From positions 1 through 54,250 of the forward strand of contig JBJELD010000049.1 of NCBI GenBank assembly GCA_051878975.1: DNA of 54,250 nucleotides, written 5' to 3'. The stretch's first letter is position 1; every line of letters starts with the position of its first letter. Source of the DNA: Caccovicinus sp051878975. GTDB taxonomy: Bacteria; Bacillota; Clostridia; Lachnospirales; Lachnospiraceae. Under the pieces are notes generated by a model. It ran no database searches. It was not told where the DNA came from and saw only the letters and a program-made list of their open reading frames with translations. Of this stretch, positions 16,715 to 23,572 are shown one piece after another. Both the position numbers and the translations under genes were made by a program.

Positions 16715-16744
16715 GAGGCCATCAAAACAAGGAGGCAAAGAAAC

Positions 16745-17446
16745 ATGATCAGAAGAATTATTCATATTGATGAGGATAAATGCAATGGCTGCGGAGCCTG
16801 CGCCAGCGCCTGTCATGAGGGAGCAATCGGAATGGAAAATGGAAAGGCAAAGCTTTTGAGAGAGGATTACTGTGATGGCCTGGGGGATTGTCTGCCTCAG
16901 TGTCCGACCGGCGCGATTACCTTTGTGGAGCGTGAGGCGGCAGCTTATGATGAACAGGCTGTGCTGGAAAACAAAAAGAAGAAAGCGGAACAGCCGGTTT
17001 CACACAGCTGTCCCGGACAGGCCCTGAAGCAGTTTCACCGTTCTGATGAAAGCGCACTGCAGACGGAATTCCGGAAGCCGATCTCTCAGCTTGCCCAATG
17101 GCCGTGCCAGATTAAGCTGGTCCCGGTCCGGGCACCTTATTTTGACGGCGCAAAGCTGTTGATTGCTGCGGACTGCACAGCATACGCCTATGCCGGAGTA
17201 CATCAGGAGTTTATGCGCGGAAAGATTACCTTGATCGGGTGTCCGAAACTGGACGCGGTGGATTACAGTGAGAAGCTGACCCAAATCCTTGCAGACAATG
17301 ATATCCGCAGTGTGACGGTGCTTCGTATGGAGGTACCGTGCTGCAAAGGGCTGGAGATCGCTGCCCAAAAGGTGCTGCAGAACAGCGGAAAATGGATTCC
17401 ATGGCAGGTAGTTACGATTTCTGTGGACGGCAGAATTTTAGATTAA
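16745..17446 (+). CDS. 4Fe-4S ferredoxin-type protein paired with Crp/Fnr regulator
   Basis: 233 residues. The N-terminal dicluster ferredoxin domain has one canonical site, C-NG-C-GA-C-ASA-C, and a second site in which the usual second cysteine is leucine (C-DG-L-GD-C-LPQ-CP), so that cluster may be 3Fe-4S or use another ligand. A linker (about 60-100) leads to a C-terminal domain of about 120 residues with VPVRAPYFDGAKLLIAADC and a GCPKLD and VPCCKG pattern, cysteines that may bind another centre. Homologues are typically encoded next to Crp/Fnr regulators and hydroxylamine reductase; hcp is not in this window. GGAGG at 16731-16735 precedes the ATG. Confidence 0.9.
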   Translation: MIRRIIHIDEDKCNGCGACASACHEGAIGMENGKAKLLREDYCDGLGDCLPQCPTGAITFVEREAAAYDEQAVLENKKKKAEQPVSHSCPGQALKQFHRSDESALQTEFRKPISQLAQWPCQIKLVPVRAPYFDGAKLLIAADCTAYAYAGVHQEFMRGKITLIGCPKLDAVDYSEKLTQILADNDIRSVTVLRMEVPCCKGLEIAAQKVLQNSGKWIPWQVVTISVDGRILD

Positions 17447-17455
17447 CGAAAAAGA

Positions 17456-17599
17456 GCAATCATCGTGAATGCGGCAAATGAGTCCCTGCTTGGCGGCAGC
17501 GGTGTGGATGGGGCCATTCATCATGCGGCTGGTCCGAAGCTGCTGGAGAAATGCCGTACTCTGGGCGGATGCAGGACCGGTTTATTTTGCAGCAGGTAA
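17456..17599 (+). pseudogene. Macro domain (ADP-ribose-binding) gene remnant
   Basis: About 40 codons in one frame encode the N-terminal core of a YmdB-type macro domain: AIIVNAANESLLGGSGVDGA, then IHHAAGPKLL and CRTLGGC. The expected first strand and start codon are missing, and the frame runs out at a stop shortly after GGCRTG, where the remaining roughly 100 residues of the domain should follow. It begins 9 bases after the ferredoxin stop codon. It is a leftover of a lost gene, not a functional protein. Confidence 0.8.
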
Positions 17600-17603
17600 A
17601 CGA

Positions 17604-17635
17604 AAAGCGACCAACCGTAATAAGCTGGTCGCTTT
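17604..17635. terminator. Bidirectional terminator between ferredoxin and symporter genes
   Basis: A 10-bp stem (17604-17613 with 17626-17635) around ACCAACCG/TAATAAG-like loop sequence. The minus-strand arm ends in TTTTCGTTT, a good terminator for the alanine symporter gene; the plus strand ends in TTTCG. Confidence 0.8.
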
Positions 17636-17670
17636 CGTATATGTGCATGGTCGGATATTCATAACCATGA

Positions 17671-19161
17671 TCAGTCGCTTTCGTTCAGGTCCTTTGCGGC
17701 CTCCTTCTGGATGTCCGGGAAAGCGGACAGCATCGGTTCCTCATCCAGACCGCGGATATGGCGGTCCACATAGTTTTTGGTGATCTTACATACCACCGGG
17801 GACAGCGCCAGCACGCCGATCAGGTTGGGGATGGCCATCAGGCCGTTAAAGGTATCCGACAGGTCCCAGGCCAGATCAAGGCTCATGGTTGCGCCGCCGA
17901 GAATGAAGAGAATGAAGACCGTCCGGTAAATAACGGACGCTTTCGTGCCGAACAGGTACTGGAATGCAATCGTTCCGTAGTGACTCCAGCCCAGCACGGT
18001 GGAGAATGCGAACAGCAGGATCGCCAGGGCAATAAAAGCAGGACCTGCCTTGCCGAATACCGTTGCGAAAGCTTCTCCTACCAGTGCGGAGCCCTCTGCC
18101 TGGCTGATCACCGCACCCGTTTCCAGATCCACCAGTCCGGAGGATAATACGGTAAATGCGGTCAGACTGCAGACTACGATGGTATCTGCAAATACTTCAA
18201 AAATGCCCCACATACCCTGGCGTACCGGCTCTTTTACGTTGGAGCTGGAATGTACCATAACAGAGGAACCAAGGCCGGCTTCATTGGAGAAGACACCACG
18301 CTTCATGCCCCAGGTAACGGCCATCTTGATGCCGGAGCCTACGATGCCGCCGCCGACTGCTTTCATGGCGAATGCACCTTTGAAGATAGCGGTCAGAACG
18401 GCACCCATCTGGTCGATATTTGCAATGCAGATAATCAGTGCGCCGATTACATAGAAAATGGCCATGAACGGCACCAGCTTTTCGGTTACGGATGCGATCC
18501 GCTTGATGCCGCCGAGAATCACCAGACCGGCCAGGATCATCAGAACGATGCCGGTCACCAGATTCGGGATTCCGAAAGCAGCCTTCATATTTCCGGCAAT
18601 GGAGTTGATCTGGCTCATATTTCCGATACCGAAGGATGCCAGCAGACAGAAAACGGAAAACAGGACGGCAAGCACTGCGCCTACGGTACCCATTCCGGCT
18701 TTTGCGCCCAGGCCGTCCCGCAGGTAGTACATGGCGCCGCCGCACCATTCGCCCTTGTCGTTCTTTCTGCGGTAGTAGATGCCCAGAACATTTTCTGAGT
18801 AGTTGGTCATCATACCGAAGAATGCCACGATCCACATCCAGAAGATGGCGCCGGGGCCGCCGAAGAGCAGGGCAGAAGCCACGCCTACAATGTTTCCGGT
18901 TCCGATGGTGGCTGCCAGAGCAGTGCAGAGAGACTGGAACTGGGAGATCGACTTATCATCCTCGCCGGTATGACGGGTAATGTGCTTATCCGTAAAAATG
19001 CTGCCCAATGTATGCTTCATCCAGTATCCGAAATGGGAGATCTGGAACACCCTGGTCAGAATCGTCATTAAGATTCCGGTTCCGACCAGCAGCACCAGCA
19101 TGGGGATACCCCAGACAAAGCCGTTGATCTTGTCGTTGACACTTGCAATCAATTCAATCAT
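17671..19161 (-). CDS. Sodium:alanine symporter family protein (AGCS)
   Basis: 496-residue amino acid carrier of the alanine or glycine:cation symporter family, moving alanine or glycine with sodium across the membrane. It has roughly ten or eleven membrane helices. Family signatures include GTGNIVGVASALLFGGPG, then NYSENVLGIYYR and KRGVFSNEAGLGSS. The start is the ATG at 19159-19161, preceded on the minus strand by CAGGAGGAAAC. Length is normal. It is monocistronic, with its own promoter, a leader hairpin and a downstream terminator. The charged C-terminal tail of about 30 residues is cytoplasmic. Confidence 0.95.
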   Translation of the reverse strand: MIELIASVNDKINGFVWGIPMLVLLVGTGILMTILTRVFQISHFGYWMKHTLGSIFTDKHITRHTGEDDKSISQFQSLCTALAATIGTGNIVGVASALLFGGPGAIFWMWIVAFFGMMTNYSENVLGIYYRRKNDKGEWCGGAMYYLRDGLGAKAGMGTVGAVLAVLFSVFCLLASFGIGNMSQINSIAGNMKAAFGIPNLVTGIVLMILAGLVILGGIKRIASVTEKLVPFMAIFYVIGALIICIANIDQMGAVLTAIFKGAFAMKAVGGGIVGSGIKMAVTWGMKRGVFSNEAGLGSSVMVHSSSNVKEPVRQGMWGIFEVFADTIVVCSLTAFTVLSSGLVDLETGAVISQAEGSALVGEAFATVFGKAGPAFIALAILLFAFSTVLGWSHYGTIAFQYLFGTKASVIYRTVFILFILGGATMSLDLAWDLSDTFNGLMAIPNLIGVLALSPVVCKITKNYVDRHIRGLDEEPMLSAFPDIQKEAAKDLNESD

Positions 19162-19234
19162 AATATGTTTCCTCCTGTTTTGTCCGGCATGGAGCGCCGT
19201 TTGATATGGTGTGAGCAGGACCGGATTATACAAA

Positions 19235-19264
19235 AAGCAGGGGGAAGACCGGTTCCTCCTGCTT
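19235..19264 (-). terminator. Leader terminator (attenuator) upstream of the alanine symporter
   Basis: On the minus strand AAGCAGG (19258-19264) pairs with CCTGCTT (19235-19241), with further GGAA/TTCC pairing inside, followed by a T tract (19231-19236). It lies about 25 bases after the predicted transcript start and about 70 bases before the start codon, so transcripts must read through it to express the gene. Confidence 0.65.
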
Positions 19265-19293
19265 GGTTCTGTTCACTTTTACTTTATTTCAAT

Positions 19294-19322
19294 AACATAT
19301 CACAGTGATGAAGAAGTGTCAA
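19294..19322 (-). promoter_or_regulatory. Promoter of the alanine symporter gene
   Basis: On the minus strand a perfect TTGACA (19317-19322), 17-base spacer and TATGTT (19294-19299). The predicted start is near 19288. Confidence 0.7.
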
Positions 19323-19370
19323 GCATTTTGTTGCTCCATTTTGTCGTTTCGCGCATGACGGCACATGAAA

Positions 19371-19436
19371 GAAAATGGGGCGCTGCTCCGCAGATTGTGA
19401 ATCATCTATGGAGCAGCGCCCATTTTCCTGTTTTAC
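19371..19436. terminator. Strong terminator downstream of the spore protein gene
   Basis: A long stem of about 17 bp with a single bulged G pairs 19371-19389 with 19410-19427 (core GGCGCTGCTCC/GGAGCAGCGCC). Flanking A and T tracts make it usable on both strands; it ends the minus-strand spore protein transcript. Confidence 0.85.
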
Positions 19437-19442
19437 AGGAGC

Positions 19443-19649
19443 TTACTTACCTGCCATCTGACGCTCCTGCGCCTCGATCATCTTTTTAACCATATAGCCG
19501 CCGACGGAACCATTCTGTGCGGAAGTCAGGTTTCCGTTATAGCCGTTGCTTAACGGTACGCCGATTTCGTTTGCAACCTCCATTTTCAGACGGTCCATTG
19601 CTTCCTTTGCCTCAGGTACGTTTGTTCGATTGGAAGAATTGCTTGCCAT
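19443..19649 (-). CDS. Small acid-soluble spore protein, alpha/beta type
   Basis: 68-residue SASP that coats and protects spore DNA. Both family signatures are present: a central KMEVANEIGVPL, which contains the GPR protease site (E-I-G), and a C-terminal NGSVGGYMVKKMIE. AAGGAGG precedes the ATG on the minus strand. A CATAATA at 19715-19721 fits the sigma-G -10 consensus. It proves that the organism belongs to a spore-forming lineage. The 5' leader contains an 8-bp stem (19675-19682 with 19688-19695). Confidence 0.97.
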   Translation of the reverse strand: MASNSSNRTNVPEAKEAMDRLKMEVANEIGVPLSNGYNGNLTSAQNGSVGGYMVKKMIEAQERQMAGK

Positions 19650-19714
19650 ATCAAATGCCTCCTTTTCTTCATTGCCCGCATCGATTCGGTGCGGGTTGTT
19701 GTTTGTTACACTCC

Positions 19715-19721
19715 TATTATG
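19715..19721 (-). promoter_or_regulatory. Candidate sigma-G -10 element of the SASP gene
   Basis: On the minus strand CATAATA matches the forespore sigma-G -10 consensus CATnnTA, about 65 bases before the start codon. The -35 element (GnATR) is not clear. Confidence 0.45.
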
Positions 19722-19841
19722 TGCGGTTCCGGACGGATTAAGCTAGAAGGTTTTTCGAATAATGTCATATTTTAGGAAGGCATTTTCGGCCTGTATCCAA
19801 CAAAAAACAAACTGAAAAAGGCAAAAATCTTGAAAAATCCC

Positions 19842-19870
19842 TTGTATATCTGAATTATTCATATTATACT
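19842..19870 (+). promoter_or_regulatory. Promoter of rsmD-coaD
   Basis: TTGTAT (19842-19847), 17-base spacer and TATACT (19865-19870), 25 bases before the rsmD start. The -35 is weak, the -10 good. Confidence 0.55.
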
Positions 19871-19895
19871 AAATGGGATAAAGCGAGGAGAGACT

Positions 19896-20456
19896 ATGAG
19901 AGTAATAGCAGGAAGCGCCAGACGCCTGGCTTTAAAAACCATCGAAGGGATGGATACCAGACCGACTACAGACCGGATCAAGGAAACACTGTTCAACATG
20001 CTGCAGTATGAAATTGCGGACTGCCGGTTTCTCGATCTGTTTGCAGGAAGCGGTGCGATCGGGATTGAAGCGTTAAGCCGAGGAGCGAGGGAAGCGGTCT
20101 TTGTGGAGAACAGTCCGCGGGCTGCCGCCTGTGTCCGGGAGAATCTGAAAACAACGCGTCTGGACGGCCGCGCCATGGTGATGGAAACGGATGTGTTGTC
20201 TGCTCTCCGTCGTCTGGAGAATAAAAGCGAGCCGTTCGATTTTATTTTTATGGATCCGCCGTATAATCACGGGCATGAACAGACAGTTCTGCAGTATCTG
20301 ACCGGTTCCCGTCTGGCCAATGAGCAGACGGTTGTGATTATTGAGGCATCGAAGCAGACGGATATCAGCTGGATCGGGCCGATGGGATGGCAGATTCAAA
20401 AGGTCAAGGAATACAAGACCAACAAACATATTTTTACTATCAAAGGAGATCAGTAG
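19896..20456 (+). CDS. rsmD: 16S rRNA (guanine(966)-N(2))-methyltransferase RsmD
   Basis: 186-residue SAM-dependent methyltransferase of 16S rRNA G966. It begins MRVIAGSARRLAL. It contains the RPTTDRIKETLFN segment, SAM motif I LDLFAGSGAIGIEALSRGA and the catalytic DPPY (FMDPPYNHG). GCGAGGAGAG precedes the ATG. The stop codon abuts the coaD start. The rsmD-coaD-ylbJ order matches Bacillus ylbH-ylbI-ylbJ. Confidence 0.96.
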   Translation: MRVIAGSARRLALKTIEGMDTRPTTDRIKETLFNMLQYEIADCRFLDLFAGSGAIGIEALSRGAREAVFVENSPRAAACVRENLKTTRLDGRAMVMETDVLSALRRLENKSEPFDFIFMDPPYNHGHEQTVLQYLTGSRLANEQTVVIIEASKQTDISWIGPMGWQIQKVKEYKTNKHIFTIKGDQ

Positions 20457-20948
20457 ATGTCAATAGCCGTATATCCGGGCAGCTTTGACCCGGTGACTCT
20501 GGGACATTATGATATTATAGCCAGAACGGCTCAGATTATGGATCGGGTCGTGATTGGCGTGCTGAACAATCAGTCGAAAAAGCCGCTGTTTACAGTGGAG
20601 GAGCGGGTTGAGATGCTCAAAAGTGTCACAAAGGATCTGCCGAATGTGGAGATTCAGTGTTTTGACGGGCTGACCATTGATTTTGCCCGCCGCAATCATG
20701 CAAAGGTGGTTGTCCGCGGACTGCGGGCGGTTACGGATTTTGAATATGAGCTTCAGCTGGCTCAGACCAACCGGGTCATTGCCCCGGAGGTGGATACGAT
20801 GTTTCTGACGACCAGTCTGAAATATTCTTATTTGAGCTCCAGCATTGTGAAGGAGATTGCTTCTCTGGGCGGGGATATCAGTGAATTCCTTCATCCTCAG
20901 ATTGCGGAGCTTGTATTAAAAAAATATGCCCAGCTGCAGAAGGAATAA
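20457..20948 (+). CDS. coaD: Phosphopantetheine adenylyltransferase
   Basis: 163-residue PPAT, the penultimate step of coenzyme A synthesis (4'-phosphopantetheine plus ATP to dephospho-CoA). The nucleotidyltransferase motif YPGSFDPVTLGHYDII (T-x-GH), the VVRGLRAVTDFEYE substrate loop, and the C-terminal KYSYLSSSIVKEIA signature are all present. The ATG follows the rsmD stop directly, and the GGAG site is within the end of rsmD. Confidence 0.97.
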   Translation: MSIAVYPGSFDPVTLGHYDIIARTAQIMDRVVIGVLNNQSKKPLFTVEERVEMLKSVTKDLPNVEIQCFDGLTIDFARRNHAKVVVRGLRAVTDFEYELQLAQTNRVIAPEVDTMFLTTSLKYSYLSSSIVKEIASLGGDISEFLHPQIAELVLKKYAQLQKE

Positions 20949-20978
20949 AGAACCGGAGCGAGCAGCTTCAAGCATACA

Positions 20979-21004
20979 AAAGCGGCCCTGCGGACAGGCG
21001 CTTT
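20979..21004 (+). terminator. Hairpin between coaD and the coiled-coil gene
   Basis: AAAGCG (20979-20984) pairs with CGCTTT (20999-21004), and CCTG with CAGG inside, capped by CGGA, with a 2-base bulge. Only a short T run follows, so it may be a weak terminator or attenuator. Confidence 0.4.
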
Positions 21005-21031
21005 GATTCAGAAAAGTGAGGAGATAACGTA

Positions 21032-21619
21032 ATGAGCAGAATTGAGCAGTTAATTGATGAAATCGAAGAGTACATTGACAGCTGTAAATATCAGCCGCTG
21101 TCCAGCACTAAGATTTTAGTAAATAAAGAGGAGCTGGAGGAGCTTCTGGTGGAGCTTCGGCTTCGGATCCCGGATGAAATCAAGCAGTACCAGAAGATCA
21201 TCAGCAACCAGGAAGCAATTTTAAATGAGGCCAGAAGTCAGGCGGATACCATGGTTGCAGAGGCCACTGCACAGACCAATGAGCTGGTCAATGAGCATGA
21301 GATCATGCAGAAAGCGTATGCGCATGCCAATGAAGTGATCGATCAGGCAAACGCTGAGGCACAGAGTATCGTGGACAAGGCAGTTGAGGATGCAAACAGC
21401 ATCCGTCAGGGTGCCGTGCAGTATACCGATGATATGCTGCGCAGCCTGCAGACCATTATCAATCATACGATGGAAGGTGCAAAGGGACGCTTTGACGGCT
21501 TCATGGCTTCCATGCAGTCCAGCTATGATATCGTGTCCTCGAACCGGAATGAGCTGGCCGGAGGAATTGTGCGGCCAGAGGAGGAGCCTGCTACGGAAGA
21601 ACAGCCGAAAGCAGAGTAA
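21032..21619 (+). CDS. Coiled-coil protein, 195 aa, function unknown
   Basis: Soluble protein with a short N-terminal module (MSRIEQLIDEIEEYIDSCKYQPLS...ILVNKEELEELLVELRLRIPDEI) followed by a long predicted helix rich in Ala, Glu and Gln (about 60-150, for example ARSQADTMVAEATAQ) like V-ATPase subunit H/E or DivIVA-type coiled coils, and an acidic tail. There is no signal peptide or membrane segment. The function is not known to me; a scaffold or cell-division role is a guess. GAGGAG precedes the ATG. The last 29 bases overlap the convergent YlbJ-like gene, and its terminator lies inside that gene. Confidence 0.85.
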   Translation: MSRIEQLIDEIEEYIDSCKYQPLSSTKILVNKEELEELLVELRLRIPDEIKQYQKIISNQEAILNEARSQADTMVAEATAQTNELVNEHEIMQKAYAHANEVIDQANAEAQSIVDKAVEDANSIRQGAVQYTDDMLRSLQTIINHTMEGAKGRFDGFMASMQSSYDIVSSNRNELAGGIVRPEEEPATEEQPKAE

Positions 21620-22538
21620 GAATGAGGCAGGAAAGCAGACTGTGAAGCAGTTTCCACAGTACATAATGCCGGATGGATAATCCGGCATTTTTTGTTACGC
21701 TTTTTACCTGAAAGATCCCGGAAAAACCGCCGAATGTGCCGGCCCATAAAACGAGAAGCGCACAGGGAAAGCCGGTGACTGTGCGGGAGGCTTCCTCCAT
21801 TCCGGTTGTCATCTCTGCCGCAGAAAGGAGCAATGCCGGCAGAAAATGTCCCGGAAACGGGATCCGTTTCAGGAAAGAGGCCAGAATGGAAAACATCATG
21901 AGATACCCGCCGATCTTGACCATGACTTCGATGGAAGACATCAGCGCTTCATCCAGGGGAAGAGACGGCTTTCTGTCTGCCGGTGCTTCGGCCGGCGGTT
22001 CCGGCTGCGGCTTCCGGTTCGTAGAGGAGGAAAAGCCGTAGATCCGGGAGGCACAGAAAAACAGGGGAATGACCGGCAGATAGACGGCGGCTGCCAGTTT
22101 CCAGAACGGAACCTGAGGAGCCTTTGCTGCCATGAAGCCGGCCAGAAACATGGGACTGGGAAAGCTGCTGACGGCGTAAAGCGATTGGGCCTCCGGGCGC
22201 GGCAGACAGCCCTGATCCAGAAAGTCGCTGCAGGTTTTTGCCCCCATAGGATAGCCGCACAACATGCCGCACAGCAGAATGAAGCAGCCGGAATCCGACA
22301 GGCCGAACAGCAGCCGGAAGAGCGGTGCGGCTGGCGCGGTCAGAAAACGGACAGCCTGCATGCTGATCAGAAGATTGGTGCAGACCATGAATGGAAGCAG
22401 GGTGGGAAGAACGGTCTGATACCAGAGAAGCAGCCCGTTTCTGGCACCTTCCAGGGAAATGCGAGGGAAACTAAGCAGCAGGGCCATCAGTGCAGACAGC
22501 AGGATTCCGCTCAGACGAAAAGTTTTCCGGTTTTTCAC
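21591..22538 (-). CDS. YlbJ-like sporulation membrane protein (nucleoside-recognition/Gate domain)
   Basis: 315-residue integral membrane protein with about eight hydrophobic helices in two halves joined by a Pro/Glu-rich loop (about 170-195). Each half carries Gate-domain features: TVLPTLLPFMV and the CGYPMGAK motif in the first, and GTFGGFSGIFQ with KNAGLSIRHYVLWKLL in the second. YlbJ is a sporulation protein in Bacillus and is encoded there next to coaD, as here, although on the opposite strand. It is shorter than Bacillus YlbJ. The GTG start (22536-22538) follows GGGAGGGAG on the minus strand. The 3' end overlaps the convergent gene by 29 bases. Confidence 0.87.
   Translation of the reverse strand: MKNRKTFRLSGILLSALMALLLSFPRISLEGARNGLLLWYQTVLPTLLPFMVCTNLLISMQAVRFLTAPAAPLFRLLFGLSDSGCFILLCGMLCGYPMGAKTCSDFLDQGCLPRPEAQSLYAVSSFPSPMFLAGFMAAKAPQVPFWKLAAAVYLPVIPLFFCASRIYGFSSSTNRKPQPEPPAEAPADRKPSLPLDEALMSSIEVMVKIGGYLMMFSILASFLKRIPFPGHFLPALLLSAAEMTTGMEEASRTVTGFPCALLVLWAGTFGGFSGIFQVKSVTKNAGLSIRHYVLWKLLHSLLSCLILTLLSAVLP
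21665..21694 (+). terminator. Terminator of the coiled-coil gene, embedded in the YlbJ-like coding region
   Basis: A perfect 9-bp stem, AATGCCGGA (21665-21673) with TCCGGCATT (21681-21689), loop of 7, then a run of T to 21694. On the minus strand the same bases encode KNAGLSIRHY of the YlbJ-like protein. Confidence 0.88.
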
Positions 22539-22647
22539 TCGTTTTCTCCCTCCCTAAAGCATATACATAATGGATATGTAACCGTTTTGAACGGCAGCGC
22601 TCGGAACGGTTGCATTGATAAAATATATGTGGAGGCGGGGAGGACAT

Positions 22648-23526
22648 ATGCTAAAGATCTGGGCTGCAATTCTGCTTTTGGCTGTATATCAGACGGCATT
22701 TACCGACTATTTTCTCACGAACCCGGATTTTTATCAGCTGGATGGCTATACCTGGGAAAGCGAAGCCTTCCGCTGTCTTAGGACCGGGGAGGTCATGACG
22801 GCTTATCTTCAGGAAAATCCGACGGAGGAAGGCTTTGCATGTCTGACTGCTCTGATGGCAGCCGGCGATTTTGATTTAAGAACGATGAATAAAGAAGAAT
22901 GGGAGAAATGGCCTGTGCTGCGTGCCTCGCTTCTTCGAAGGAAGCCGGTGGAATACCGGAAGCTGAAAAATGCCTATCAGATGCTTTATCAGGATATTGC
23001 ATGCTTCCCGGTTCCGGAAATTTTTTCTGCCGGCGGAGAGCCTGTCCCGGATATCACCTATTCAGACAGTTTTCTGGAGCGGAGAACGTATGGCGGAGAA
23101 CGGCAGCATGAGGGCTGTGACCTGATGGGAAACCGGATGCCGCGGGGCTTTTACCCGGTTCTTTCCATGACCGGCGGTGTGGTTGAGCAGGCAGGATGGC
23201 TGGAAAAGGGAGGCTGGAGAATCGGAATCCGAGCCCCCTCCGGCGCGTATTTTTATTATGCTCATTTGTATGGATATGCAGAGGAGTGGAACGCCGGCGA
23301 CCCGGTGGAGCCGGGAACGCTGCTGGGGTATATGGGAGATTCCGGATACGGTATTTTGGAGGGAACCGTGGGAAATTTTGAGGTTCACCTCCATCTCGGC
23401 GTGTATCTTTCTACAGACCATGAGCCGGAGCTCAGCGTTAATCCATACTGGCTGCTGAAATACAGTGAGCGTTTCCGGCGCAGGGTGACTTATAACTTCA
23501 CGCTACCCATTTCCGGTGTTCCGTGA
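22648..23526 (+). CDS. M23 family metallopeptidase, membrane-anchored
   Basis: 292 residues: an N-terminal hydrophobic anchor or signal (about 3-22), a poorly conserved helical region (about 40-130), and a C-terminal LytM/M23 zinc peptidase domain. The zinc ligands are in place: H154 and D158 (QHEGCD), an AHLYG, and H-x-H at 247-249 (VHLHLG). It should cleave peptidoglycan cross-links outside the membrane. Being divergent from the YlbJ-like gene, it may serve sporulation like SpoIIQ-type proteins, but this is inference. ATG 22648 has GGGGAGG upstream; the longer TTG start at 22615 does not. Confidence 0.9.
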   Translation: MLKIWAAILLLAVYQTAFTDYFLTNPDFYQLDGYTWESEAFRCLRTGEVMTAYLQENPTEEGFACLTALMAAGDFDLRTMNKEEWEKWPVLRASLLRRKPVEYRKLKNAYQMLYQDIACFPVPEIFSAGGEPVPDITYSDSFLERRTYGGERQHEGCDLMGNRMPRGFYPVLSMTGGVVEQAGWLEKGGWRIGIRAPSGAYFYYAHLYGYAEEWNAGDPVEPGTLLGYMGDSGYGILEGTVGNFEVHLHLGVYLSTDHEPELSVNPYWLLKYSERFRRRVTYNFTLPISGVP

Positions 23527-23572
23527 TATAATTTACCCGATAAGCCGCCAAGGCATTTTGGGAGGAATGAAT

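Noticed and set aside
17758..18980. Several plus-strand open frames across the symporter gene
   Set aside because: All are shadows of the minus-strand symporter, whose membrane-helix and family motifs are unmistakable.
19162..19300. Glycine riboswitch upstream of the alanine symporter
   Set aside because: The region between the promoter and the hairpin is too short and lacks the conserved glycine aptamer core.
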